Position numbers and translations under genes: made by a program. Shown piece after piece: positions 7,864 to 18,383 of a DNA stretch of 64,000 nucleotides; position 1 is the first letter of the stretch; each line of letters begins with the position of its first letter. A model generated the notes under the pieces. It had not been told where the DNA came from. It made no database searches and saw only the letters and a program-made list of their open reading frames with translations. This DNA comes from Treponema sp. Its GTDB lineage: Bacteria > Spirochaetota > Spirochaetia > Treponematales > Breznakiellaceae. Where the stretch lies: contig JAISCC010000153.1 in the NCBI GenBank assembly GCA_031265845.1, positions 1-64,000 of the forward strand, read 5' to 3'.

Positions 7864-8988
7864 TTAAGGCAGGGGCTTTTTGCACGGCGCTATGATCGTC
7901 GACTCGCCCGTCACGAGCGTTCCCGAAAAAGTTATGTGGGATACGGATTTATGCGGGTCCGCCATACGTTCAACCATGAGGTTGAGAGCGGCGCGGCATA
8001 TATCGTCTACAGGCTGGTCTATACTGGTGATTAAGCGTGAAAACAGCATCACCTTGCTTAGATTGTCAAACCCCGCAATCATAATATCATCAGGAATTTT
8101 TTTCCCAAGTTTTTCCAGCGACTGCATTATACTCATAGCTGTCATATCGTTTGAGCAAAGAATAGCCTCCGGTTTTTTTTCACTGATGAAGCGCGACAAA
8201 CAGGAAATGTCATCCCGTTCCATTTCAACAAAAATATCTTCGTCCCACATGATATGATTGTCAATCATGGCGGCCCGGCAACCCATGAGCCGCAGTCTAA
8301 CCGAATGATGTGAATTGGGCGGGGCAAGAAAAAAAAGGCGTTTGACATTGCACTGAATGATATGCTCCGTGATTACGTATCCAGCCTGTATGTGATTCAA
8401 CGATACAAGGTCAAATTCATTCGGAAGCGGATAGCGTTCAATATTTGAATCAAGCAATACCACCGGAATACCGGCGCTTGAAAACGAATATATGATTTCC
8501 TTGTTAATCTGATCGCTTTTTGCATGATAACCAAACGGCGAGAAGAAAATCCCTTTAATTTTTTGCGCTATGTATCTGTTGCAGATCTGTATAATATCCG
8601 ATTTGAGCATCTCGGATTTCGGCGAGACATAACCTCCGAATACAAGGGAATAGCCTTTTTCTGAGGCGCAACGGGCAAGGGTATTGCAGAGAAGGTCAAA
8701 AAAGCACTCCGGACCCATGTTCGGAAATATTATGCCAAAAAAAGTTTCGGCGTTGCTTTTCGGCGGAAACCGCCCGGGGTTTGTGATGTACGATCCTGAA
8801 CCTTTAGCCCCTGTAATATAACCCGCTTGCCGCAGATCCGCTAACGCCTTTCGTATTGTGGGGCGCGAGCAGGAATACGACGATGCCAATTCGGTTTCCG
8901 CAGGCAACATCAATACGCCGGCTAAATCTCCGGATGTAATGCGCCGCAACAGATCATTGCAAATGATACGTGATTTAATGCCAGCCAT
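7864..8988 (-). CDS. GntR-type HTH regulator with LacI-like sugar-binding domain
   Basis: A 374-aa regulator. The N-terminus is a winged helix-turn-helix of the GntR family (AETELASSYSCSRPTIRKAL, then GYITGAKGSGSYI). From about residue 85 the protein resembles LacI/periplasmic sugar-binding domains (FGIIFPNMGPECF, EAILCSNDMTAMSIMQSL, IPDDIMIAGFDNL, LITSIDQP). This architecture is that of AraR/ReuR-like repressors, which release DNA on binding a monosaccharide. It is divergent from the sugar ABC importer, and the shared intergenic region holds two copies of TTTTTAACAAnnTGTAAA, so it probably controls the importer and itself. The start at 8988 (MAGIKSR) is preferred to 9003 (MIAYSM) because the family begins close to the HTH; neither has a Shine-Dalgarno. 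The ligand is unknown. Confidence 0.88.
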   Translation of the reverse strand: MAGIKSRIICNDLLRRITSGDLAGVLMLPAETELASSYSCSRPTIRKALADLRQAGYITGAKGSGSYITNPGRFPPKSNAETFFGIIFPNMGPECFFDLLCNTLARCASEKGYSLVFGGYVSPKSEMLKSDIIQICNRYIAQKIKGIFFSPFGYHAKSDQINKEIIYSFSSAGIPVVLLDSNIERYPLPNEFDLVSLNHIQAGYVITEHIIQCNVKRLFFLAPPNSHHSVRLRLMGCRAAMIDNHIMWDEDIFVEMERDDISCLSRFISEKKPEAILCSNDMTAMSIMQSLEKLGKKIPDDIMIAGFDNLSKVMLFSRLITSIDQPVDDICRAALNLMVERMADPHKSVSHITFSGTLVTGESTIIAPCKKPLP

Positions 8989-9004
8989 ACTATATGCTAT
9001 CATA

Positions 9005-9022
9005 TTTTTAACAATTTGTAAA
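9005..9022. promoter_or_regulatory. operator-like site 1 (TTTTTAACAATTTGTAAA)
   Basis: It matches the site at 9081-9098 in 16 of 18 positions. It lies 17-34 nt upstream of the regulator start at 8988, where binding would block the regulator's own transcription. Assignment to the GntR-type protein is inference from position. Confidence 0.5.
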
Positions 9023-9080
9023 GATATTTTTCACATTTTGGAAAAAGTTGTTAAAAGTAGTAAAATATATAACGATAAAT

Positions 9081-9098
9081 TTTTTAACAAAATGTAAA
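9081..9098. promoter_or_regulatory. operator-like site 2 (TTTTTAACAAAATGTAAA)
   Basis: Second copy of the same 18-nt motif, ending 8 nt before the -35 box of the importer promoter. A partial inverted copy (TTGTTAAAAG) lies between the two at about 9048-9057. Confidence 0.5.
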
Positions 9099-9106
9099 AA
9101 AAATGC

Positions 9107-9135
9107 TTGACATCTCTACAAACACGTGTCATACT
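9107..9135 (+). promoter_or_regulatory. promoter of the sugar ABC importer operon
   Basis: TTGACA (9107-9112), a 17-nt spacer and CATACT (9130-9135), the latter matching TATAAT at four of six positions. The expected leader to the ATG at 9279 is about 140 nt. Confidence 0.6.
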
Positions 9136-9278
9136 GCAATAGTTAAAGAGGCGCTGACTTATGCAAGCAAGGGATAGAGCGGACGAGCTTCCGTGCAACA
9201 AACGCGAGCCAGAAGTTCGGCGCGGCATTTTAAATGTCACATTATGCAACCAGATTCTCTTTAATGCCAGGGAATGAT

Positions 9279-10775
9279 ATGAAAGATAATTTGTTAGTCA
9301 GAGCGGAGGATGTCTCAAAAAGTTTTTCCGGCGTCCCCGCTCTGCAAAACGTACATTTTGATCTATGTGCAGGCGAGATTCACGCGCTTCTGGGTGAAAA
9401 CGGCGCGGGCAAATCTACCCTGATGAAGATAATCTCAGGAGTATACACCCGCGATGTCGGCGACCTGTATATAAATGGCGAGCCGATTGGCGATTTAACG
9501 CCATTGTCCGCGCAACGGCTGGGCATAGGCATCATACATCAAGAATTGAATCTATGCCCCCATCTTAGTGTGGCGGAAAATATTTATCTGAATCGTGAAA
9601 TTGCATCCTTTGGTATAACGGACAGAAAAAAACAGAATCGCGCGGCAAAAAAATATCTTGATACGCTTAAACTTGATGTTGATCCGGATACGCTGGTGCG
9701 TGAATTGCCGGTTTCAAAACAGCAGATGGTTGAAATTTGCAAAACTCTTTCGATGAATGCAAAAGTCATCATCATGGATGAGCCGACATCAGCGCTGACC
9801 GATAAAGAAATTGACGATTTGTTCAATGTTATAAGAATGTTAAAGTCCGAAGGTTGCGGCGTAATCTATATTTCGCACAGGCTCGAAGAATTGTCCCGAA
9901 TCGTTGATCGCGTAACAATTTTGCGGGATGGACAGTATATCAAAACGCTTGATTTTGCGGAAACCAGCCTTGAAGAAATTATCAGTTATATGGTGGGGCG
10001 CAACCTTAACGAAAAATTCCCAAAAATCACCGTTTCACGCGGCGAAAAAGCGCTTGAAGTAAGACATCTCTCTTCGCCCCAGGGTGTGGGCGTAAAAGAC
10101 GTTTCGTTTGAATTGTACCGGGGCGAGATTGTAGCGCTGGCCGGCCTTATGGGAGCCGGAAGGACCGAAACGGCGCGGGCTGTTTCCGGCGCGGACAAGA
10201 TGAGCGCGGGAGAAATTTTTTTGGAAGGCAGAAAAATCATCATAAAAAACGTGCGAAGCGCTATAAAAGAAGGCGTTTACTGTATTCCCGAAGACCGTAA
10301 AAAAGACGGTCTGTGTGTAAAAATGACTCTGGCGGAAAATATTACGCTTCCTAGCCTTGAGCTTATTTCACGCTTCGGTGTTATCAACAGTGGAAAAGAG
10401 GCGGAAAAAGCGACGAAAATGAAGGATGCGCTGAGAATAAAAACGCCCGGCATTGGACAGTGCGTCGCAAACCTTTCCGGCGGAAATCAGCAAAAAGTGG
10501 TTGTGGGCAAATGGCTGATGAGGAACGCCAAAGTTGTAATTTTTGACGAGCCGACGCGGGGAATTGACGTCGCGTCCAAAATTGAAATCTATAACATCAT
10601 CAATGAACTGAAAAAACAGGGAATCGGCGTGATGTTTGTTTCATCGGAATTGCCGGAAGTGTTGGGTATGTCGGATCGTATTTTAGTAATGTGCGACGGG
10701 CGCATTACCGCGAATCTTGAAACAAAAAATACAAATCAGGAAGAAATTTTAAAGTATGCGACTCAGTACGCATAA
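9279..10775 (+). CDS. sugar ABC transporter ATP-binding protein (RbsA/MglA/XylG type)
   Basis: A 498-aa fusion of two nucleotide-binding domains, typical of monosaccharide importers of the CUT2 class. The first domain has Walker A GENGAGKST at about residue 39, signature LPVSKQQMVEI and Walker B VIIMDEPTSAL. The second has the usual degenerate Walker A (GLMGAGRTETAR), a full signature LSGGNQQKVVVGKW and Walker B VVIFDEPTRGID. It energises import of a sugar bound by the downstream binding protein. The start at 9279 (MKDNLLVR) has AGGGA upstream; the ORF-track start at 9234 adds 15 unlikely residues. It is first in the operon and its stop is 11 nt before the permease start. Confidence 0.93.
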   Translation: MKDNLLVRAEDVSKSFSGVPALQNVHFDLCAGEIHALLGENGAGKSTLMKIISGVYTRDVGDLYINGEPIGDLTPLSAQRLGIGIIHQELNLCPHLSVAENIYLNREIASFGITDRKKQNRAAKKYLDTLKLDVDPDTLVRELPVSKQQMVEICKTLSMNAKVIIMDEPTSALTDKEIDDLFNVIRMLKSEGCGVIYISHRLEELSRIVDRVTILRDGQYIKTLDFAETSLEEIISYMVGRNLNEKFPKITVSRGEKALEVRHLSSPQGVGVKDVSFELYRGEIVALAGLMGAGRTETARAVSGADKMSAGEIFLEGRKIIIKNVRSAIKEGVYCIPEDRKKDGLCVKMTLAENITLPSLELISRFGVINSGKEAEKATKMKDALRIKTPGIGQCVANLSGGNQQKVVVGKWLMRNAKVVIFDEPTRGIDVASKIEIYNIINELKKQGIGVMFVSSELPEVLGMSDRILVMCDGRITANLETKNTNQEEILKYATQYA

Positions 10776-10785
10776 AGGACACATC

Positions 10786-11751
10786 ATGCAGACGACAAAA
10801 CTTTTACTGCCAAAATTGAATATTTCACGGGGATTAAAACAACAGCTTTCAACATTGAGCGGATTCGCCATTCTGTTTATCGCGTTCGCTATTTTGGCGC
10901 GGCCGTACTTTTTTACAGTGGGCAATCTGCTTACCGTGGCTACGCAAACCGCCGTAATCGCGATAATAGCGATTGGGCAGACGTATGTTATGATAACAGC
11001 GGGCATTGACCTTTCGATTGGTTCCAATATCGCGCTTTCGGGCATGATCGCCGCTCTTGCGATGATGTCAGGCGTACCGGTGTTTCTTGCTGGTCTGCTC
11101 GGTTTGCTGAGCGGCGCGGCTGTCGGCATGATAAACGGCATATTCGTCACCTATGGAAAAATCCCGCCGTTCATCGCAACGCTGGGCACTATGACGGCGA
11201 TACGCGGAGTGTGCCTGACGCTGACACAGGGAATCCCTATAGGCGGACTTCCAAAGTCATTTACCAAGATAGGAGCTGATTCGATAGGACCTATTCCAAT
11301 TCCCGTGATTCTGATGCTTGCAACGGTAATATTGTTCGGCTTTATCCTTGCAAAAACAACTTTTGGACGTCATGTTTACGCTCTTGGCAGCAATTTTGAC
11401 GCGGCGCGTCTTTCCGGTGTGAATACAAAGCGAACCTTGACACTTGTTTATGTGTTTTCGGGGATGCTGGCGGCTTTTGCGGGTCTTATCATGGCTGCGC
11501 GCATCGTCTCCGCGCAACCTGCGGCGGGTGACGGCTACGAGCTTGATGCCGTGGCTTCTTCGGTTATAGGCGGTACAAGCACGTTGGGCGGCGAAGGTTC
11601 CATAGCCGGAACCTTTATCGGAGCTTTCATAATCGGCATTTTGCGCAACGGATTGAACCTTATTGGCGTATCTCCATTTATCCAAAAAATTGTAATCGGC
11701 GTCGTTATCGCAGGTTCTGTATTCTTTGATAAAATAAAACGGAAGGATTAA
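10786..11751 (+). CDS. sugar ABC transporter permease (RbsC type)
   Basis: A 321-aa inner-membrane permease with about ten hydrophobic segments. The BPD_transp_2 pattern is clear: ITAGIDLSIGSNIALSGMIA near the N-terminus, GKIPPFIATLGTM in the middle and SSVIGGTSTLGGEGSIAGT near the C-terminus. It forms the channel of the importer with the upstream ATPase and downstream binding protein. The start at 10786 (MQTTKLL) follows AAAGGA; the ORF-track start at 10756 lies inside the ATPase gene. Eight nucleotides after the stop comes a 15-nt G run, which separates it from the binding-protein gene. Confidence 0.92.
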   Translation: MQTTKLLLPKLNISRGLKQQLSTLSGFAILFIAFAILARPYFFTVGNLLTVATQTAVIAIIAIGQTYVMITAGIDLSIGSNIALSGMIAALAMMSGVPVFLAGLLGLLSGAAVGMINGIFVTYGKIPPFIATLGTMTAIRGVCLTLTQGIPIGGLPKSFTKIGADSIGPIPIPVILMLATVILFGFILAKTTFGRHVYALGSNFDAARLSGVNTKRTLTLVYVFSGMLAAFAGLIMAARIVSAQPAAGDGYELDAVASSVIGGTSTLGGEGSIAGTFIGAFIIGILRNGLNLIGVSPFIQKIVIGVVIAGSVFFDKIKRKD

Positions 11752-11759
11752 ATTCGTAT

Positions 11760-11774
11760 GGGGGGGGGGGGGGG
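11760..11774 (+). repeat. homopolymer tract G15
   Basis: Fifteen consecutive G residues between the permease stop (11751) and the binding-protein start (11836). Two further tracts of exactly the same length occur at 16584-16598 (as C) and 25853-25867. Such runs slip during replication and can act as on/off or rheostat switches. Confidence 0.9.
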
Positions 11775-11835
11775 ATAAACCAGGTAGCGCGCCGAAAGGT
11801 TTGCTAATATAAACTATTTTTACAAGGAGAATTGT

Positions 11836-12789
11836 ATGAAAAAAGGGATTTGTGTGTTATGGGCAGCGTCAGTGTTGCTGATCTGTTCGGGATCATTATG
11901 GGCGAATGGAAACGCTCAGGATGCGTCAAACGGCAAAATCAAGGTGACGCTTATCACGATGGATTCGATTGACGAGCATTGGCTTAAGGTGCGCGCCGGC
12001 GCTCAGGCAAAGGCGGATGAGCTTGGCAATGTGGAGTTGACGTTTAACGCGCCTCCGGGCAAGGTGGACGCCGCAGTTCAGCTTCAGATGGTGGAAGACG
12101 CAATCACCAAAAAATCTGATGTCATTTTGCTTGCGCCGCTCAACAGAGACGCGCTTTCGCCCGGTGTTGAAAAGGCAAAAAAAGCGGGCGTCAAAGTGAT
12201 TATTATTGACTCTGCGGTTTCAACGGCGAGCTATGACGCCTTCTTCTCGACCGATAACGGAGCTGCGGCGCGTACAGCCGCCGATACGCTGGCGAGTCTG
12301 ATTGGGGAGACCGGTAAAGTCGCTATTGTAAACGCCCAGGCCGGAGCGGGAACAACGATGACCCGCGAGAACGACTTCAAAGACCAAATCGCAAAAAAAT
12401 ATCCGGGCATTACCATCGTTGGCACCCAGTATTCAGATGGCGATAAGACAAAGGCGCTGAATATAGCCTTGGATTTTCTTACAGCCAATCCTGATCTTGC
12501 CGGTTTCTATGCCTGCAATGAAGGTTCAACCGTTGGCGTGGGCAACGCTATTGCCCAGAGAGGCTTGACGGGTCGGGTTAAAGAAGTTGGTTTTGACTGG
12601 TCTGCGGATACAAAATCACTGGTTGACCGCGATATTTTACAGGCGTCAATGGTGCAGAATCCCTATGAGATGGGTTATCAGGGATTACAGGCTGGTGTTG
12701 ACGCTTATAATGGCAAGACAATTTCACCGAAAGATAATGATACCGGTGTAACGGTTGCGACAAAAGAAAACCAAAATACAATAAAATAG
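11836..12789 (+). CDS. sugar ABC transporter substrate-binding protein (RbsB-like)
   Basis: A 317-aa secreted binding protein of the periplasmic-binding-protein type I (LacI-like) fold. The N-terminus is a signal peptide (MKKGICVLWAASVLLICSG, cleavage probably after LWA). The mature part starts with KIKVTLITMDSIDEHWLKVRAGA, contains DVILLAPLNRDALSPGVEKA and VKVIIIDSAV, and ends with TGVTVATKENQNTIK. A lipobox is not convincing because Ile precedes the only candidate cysteine. AAGGAG lies 6 nt before the ATG. It would deliver a monosaccharide to the permease and ATPase encoded upstream. The G15 run in its leader could alter its level relative to the permease. Confidence 0.92.
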   Translation: MKKGICVLWAASVLLICSGSLWANGNAQDASNGKIKVTLITMDSIDEHWLKVRAGAQAKADELGNVELTFNAPPGKVDAAVQLQMVEDAITKKSDVILLAPLNRDALSPGVEKAKKAGVKVIIIDSAVSTASYDAFFSTDNGAAARTAADTLASLIGETGKVAIVNAQAGAGTTMTRENDFKDQIAKKYPGITIVGTQYSDGDKTKALNIALDFLTANPDLAGFYACNEGSTVGVGNAIAQRGLTGRVKEVGFDWSADTKSLVDRDILQASMVQNPYEMGYQGLQAGVDAYNGKTISPKDNDTGVTVATKENQNTIK

Positions 12790-12816
12790 CGCCGTCTCTA
12801 TTTCTGAACTTTTAAT

Positions 12817-12855
12817 GAAAGCGCCTTCAAACCTCTCATGGTGGAGGCGCTTTTT
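12817..12855 (+). terminator. rho-independent terminator of the sugar importer operon
   Basis: GAAAGCGCCT and AGGCGCTTTT form a GC-rich stem around an 18-nt inner part that can pair further (CCTC/GGTGG). A T-rich tail follows. It lies 28 nt after the binding-protein stop. Confidence 0.82.
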
Positions 12856-12883
12856 ATTTTTTATAAAAATCGGAGGATTTAAC

Positions 12884-13369
12884 TCAGTCAAAAGTGTCTG
12901 ACACCACATCGTCTAATAAACTGGTCAGCCGGTGCAACCGGTGATATAAACTTCCAAACACCCACGCCCAGGCTTGCTCCACAAGCCCCGCCTTTACCGG
13001 ATTCTCAGCTATATACTCCCGTACCCGCAAAAAGTCCGCCATCCCCTTGATTATTCGCGAATAGAATCGCTCCCCCCATACATGCCCTTTCCGCCCATGC
13101 TCTTTATTCCACGCTTTCGCGAAATTGCACTTTATCCATTGCATTATTTCTGATAAAGTCCCGCCTTTACCCGGATTTATCAAAAAATGAATGTGGTTTC
13201 CCATAATACAGAAATCCCATAGGCGGAAATGGAACTTCCGCTTCGCCTTTTCGACGAAGGAGAGGAAGAGCGTCTTGAATCGCGGCTCAAGCAGGCTCAT
13301 GTCGTCATGGTCTATTTTCGACGTGACATGATACGTCGCTCCGTTGTGGAGTGTTCGCAAACTTCTCAT
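12884..13369 (-). mobile_element. REP-associated tyrosine transposase (RAYT), copy 1
   Basis: A 161-aa protein of the IS200/IS605-related transposase_17 (RAYT) family. It has the HUH metal motif GNHIHFLI, the N-terminal segment GATYHVTSKIDHDDMS, and the helix REYIAENPVKAGL with the candidate catalytic tyrosine. RAYTs nick and join single strands at short palindromic REP sequences. Around this gene lie several copies of GTGTCTGACACC (12894, 13464, 13486), one inside its own 3' end. The 5' flank carries GGCTAAAGTTGACC, matching the end of the second copy at 32.6 kb. The C-terminus is 13 aa shorter than copy 2 because of a small indel after DTFD, and the far terminal repeat is missing. The protein looks complete enough to be active, but the element is probably truncated on one side. 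Confidence 0.88.
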
Positions 13370-13463
13370 ACCTATAATAGGGGATTGTCATGCGAATTGC
13401 TTTAATGATGCCTGACACCGACTCGACTTGCCATGCTGAAAATATTTGGCGCCTGTATTTTAA

Positions 13464-13498
13464 TGTCTGACACCATGATGAGTGAGTGTCTGACACCA
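13464..13498. repeat. REP-like palindromes next to RAYT copy 1
   Basis: Two copies of TGTCTGACACCA (13464-13475 and 13487-13498), both extendable to the palindrome GTGTC-T-GACAC, plus a degenerate copy at 13410. They sit between the RAYT 5' end and clpB, and the second ends 62 nt before the clpB -35 box. Confidence 0.75.
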
Positions 13499-13560
13499 AC
13501 TTTGGTCAACTTTAGCCCCTTGTGGCAAGAAACTGGGGCGCAATTGGCGTAGTTTTTCTC

Positions 13561-13589
13561 TTGCCAACCACTCCCATTTTTTGTATCTT
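13561..13589 (+). promoter_or_regulatory. promoter of clpB, apparently leaderless
   Basis: TTGCCA (13561-13566), a 17-nt spacer and TATCTT (13584-13589). Only six nucleotides separate the -10 from the ATG at 13596 and there is no Shine-Dalgarno. No CIRCE palindrome (TTAGCACTC-N9-GAGTGCTAA) is present. Confidence 0.62.
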
Positions 13590-13595
13590 TTTCTT

Positions 13596-16247
<2,652 letters not shown>

Positions 16248-16261
16248 CAGCAGGCGCGCGA

Positions 16262-16289
16262 ATGAGCGGACACGCCTAAGTCCGCTCAT
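16262..16289 (+). terminator. hairpin after clpB
   Basis: Perfect 10-bp stem ATGAGCGGAC / GTCCGCTCAT with an 8-nt loop, 15 nt after the clpB stop. There is no long T-run, so it is a probable but not typical terminator. Confidence 0.55.
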
Positions 16290-16365
16290 ATTCCCGCCCT
16301 TCAATGGCGAAGACGCGCCTATTTTTGCAAATCCGGCGTATTCCATAAAATCCGGCGAAGAAATA

Positions 16366-16395
16366 TTGACAAGCATCAGCAATACGATGTATACT
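16366..16395 (+). promoter_or_regulatory. promoter in the 740-bp gap after clpB
   Basis: TTGACA (16366-16371), an 18-nt spacer and TATACT (16390-16395). No ORF begins close behind it; the next gene start is 591 nt away at 16986. It may drive a long leader that includes the C15 run, or a small RNA. The rest of the gap (16290-16985) holds the C15 run and GC-rich inverted segments (CCGCTTTAAGCGG) but no protein or known RNA family that I recognise. Confidence 0.5.
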
Positions 16396-16583
16396 TCTTT
16401 CTAAAGTTTAATCGTGTTTCAAAACGCTGTGTTTTGGCGTGGGCCGGTTCTTAAAGAAGATGTTCAATACCATAAAAAGGGGCGCAAACCTGCGTTATGC
16501 GGGGCGTTAGGCGATATATAATGAAAGACCAAAAAGTTTTGCATGGTTGCATAAAAAGATATAGAAGCGTTACAAAAATCTTG

Positions 16584-16598
16584 CCCCCCCCCCCCCCC
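16584..16598 (+). repeat. homopolymer tract C15
   Basis: Fifteen C residues, 388 nt upstream of the P13-like gene start and downstream of the promoter at 16366-16395, so within its predicted transcript. Same length as the G15 tracts at 11760 and 25853. Confidence 0.9.
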
Positions 16599-16985
16599 GT
16601 ATAAGTTATGACAAAACGTCCGCTTTAAGCGGCGTTGTAAACGGCGTTTCTTTCACATTCCGGCGACGTTTTCTCTGTATCCCGCGTCTGCGTGTCCGTT
16701 CCCATTTGTCAAGCGGCGTTTCCGCCGGCGTTCCCGCTCTATCGAAAACGCCCCGTTTCATGACGCGACCCTCACGCCCATTTCTTCGTCTTCCATCTTC
16801 ACACCATACAATATATGTACGCTTTCCAAAGACAAACGGGGAAAAACGGCGTTTCCAACATTCCATCCGCAGTGGAATGGTTTCAAATTTGCTCTCTTAT
16901 GCCGGCGGCGCTTGCAAACAATCGAATCGTAGATTCGCGGCTGCCGCCGTTCTTTTTTACATTCTTTATATATTTGGAGGTTTTT

Positions 16986-18368
16986 ATGAAAAGAAGAGTG
17001 GTGATAGCGGCGCTCATGGCGGCGCTGTGTGCGATTGAAGTCGTGGGGATGGACACTCTCGCGGTGTTGCCCTTCACCGGCGGCGCAGGCGAGGAGGGCG
17101 AGACCATAGCCGAGCTTTTCTCGTTCAGCAATGAATTGAACGCGGCGTTCGCGCCCATACCCCGCACCAGCATCATGCGGGCTGTCGGCAATGAGCAGAA
17201 GTTTCAGACGGATACGGGCATGACGGATCCGGACACCATAGCCGCCATTGGAAAGCAACTCGGCGCCAAGTACGTGGTCGCCGGCAACATCGCCAAGCTG
17301 GGAAATCAGAATCTCTTGATCATTTCGATTTTGAAGATAGACGATCTGCGGCAGATAGCGGGCGACATCCAGACCTACGCCAGAATCGAGGACATACAGG
17401 ACAAGTTGCCGGGCATGGCGCGGAACATCATAGCCGCCACGCAAATAGACTCGTCCACGCTGAACAAGCTGGCGGTGGTGCCGGTGGAGTTGGGCGGGAA
17501 CATCGACTCCCGCGTCGCGGACACGCTGGCGCAGATACTGTCCATCAACCTGATAAAGAGCGGGAAGTATGCGGTGTATCCGAGGACAGAGACGCTGGGG
17601 CAGGTGCAGACGGAGTACAGCACCCAGGCGAGCGGGATAACGGCGGATGAAAACATAGTGGACATAGGGAAGGGGGAGAACCCCCGGTTTGTGCTGTCCG
17701 TGGTGGCGCGGCGGCTTGGGGCCAGAAACATGTTCAACGCCTCGATCATCAACCTTGAGTCCGGCGTGCAGATTATAGGGCGGTCAGTGAATTATCAGAC
17801 GCTGAACGACGGGATAACGGCGATGGAAAGCCTGGCCCGCGAGTTGACCGGCGTGGCGACGGGAAGCTCGCTGGGCGCGGCGCCGGACGGCGGAGAGTTG
17901 GACACGATCAGGGCCGATGCTGAGGGGGCGGTTTCGGGTGATCGCGTCATTTCTTTTTGGACTGGAACGGCTGAGGACGATGACTCAAATGGCAAGGCGG
18001 AGAAACCCATGAAGAAATCAAGCGGCGGAGCCGTGTTCGGATATGGCGTGTTGAATCTGGCGCTTGGACTCGGCTCGTTTATTCAGGGAGACGCCGGAGG
18101 CGGGATAACAACACTGTTGTCGTATGGCGCCGCGGCGGGTCTCATTGTCTGGGAGCTTACACTTTCGTATGATGACAATCTCGCGGGCATTCCGGGAGCC
18201 GTGGGGCTTGGAGTCGTGGGCTTCGCGGTTCTCTACGGGTTTATTCGCCCGGCAGTGTACAACAAGAACCACTCTCTCGCCGAGTTTATGGATGGGATGC
18301 GTCTGGCGGTTGTGCCTGCGGAACGCGGCGGCGCGGCGGTGCGGTTGTCGTATACGCTGAAGTTTTAA
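16986..18368 (+). CDS. envelope protein: two TolB-N/CsgG-like domains plus P13-like C-terminal membrane region
   Basis: A 460-aa protein with an N-terminal signal sequence (MKRRVVIAALMAALCAIEVVG). Two related domains follow. The first starts DTLAVLPFTGG and contains IGKQLGAKYVVAGNIAKLGN; the second starts LNKLAVVPVELGG and contains ARRLGARNMFNASIINLESG. This beginning and the 'gamyvvaGni' pattern resemble CsgG/TolB-N-type domains of envelope proteins. After a charged linker (EDDDSNGKAEKPMKK) the C-terminus has hydrophobic stretches (GAVFGYGVLNLALGLGSF, GLIVWELTL, GAVGLGVVGFAVLYGF), resembling the Borrelia P13 family. The domain calls are by eye. GGAGG lies 5 nt before the ATG at 16986; the ORF-track start at 16815 is in non-coding sequence. 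A surface or periplasmic location is inferred. It is followed closely by the InlB-repeat lipoprotein gene. Confidence 0.68.
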   Translation: MKRRVVIAALMAALCAIEVVGMDTLAVLPFTGGAGEEGETIAELFSFSNELNAAFAPIPRTSIMRAVGNEQKFQTDTGMTDPDTIAAIGKQLGAKYVVAGNIAKLGNQNLLIISILKIDDLRQIAGDIQTYARIEDIQDKLPGMARNIIAATQIDSSTLNKLAVVPVELGGNIDSRVADTLAQILSINLIKSGKYAVYPRTETLGQVQTEYSTQASGITADENIVDIGKGENPRFVLSVVARRLGARNMFNASIINLESGVQIIGRSVNYQTLNDGITAMESLARELTGVATGSSLGAAPDGGELDTIRADAEGAVSGDRVISFWTGTAEDDDSNGKAEKPMKKSSGGAVFGYGVLNLALGLGSFIQGDAGGGITTLLSYGAAAGLIVWELTLSYDDNLAGIPGAVGLGVVGFAVLYGFIRPAVYNKNHSLAEFMDGMRLAVVPAERGGAAVRLSYTLKF

Positions 18369-18383
18369 AAGGGATAATGAAAA

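Noticed and set aside
16400-16580. Possible tmRNA, 6S or SRP RNA in the gap after clpB
   Set aside because: None of the conserved core motifs of these RNAs could be found.
16606-16866. 86-aa minus-strand ORF in the gap after clpB
   Set aside because: Very Arg-rich, no ribosome site, no family likeness; probably chance in GC-rich sequence.
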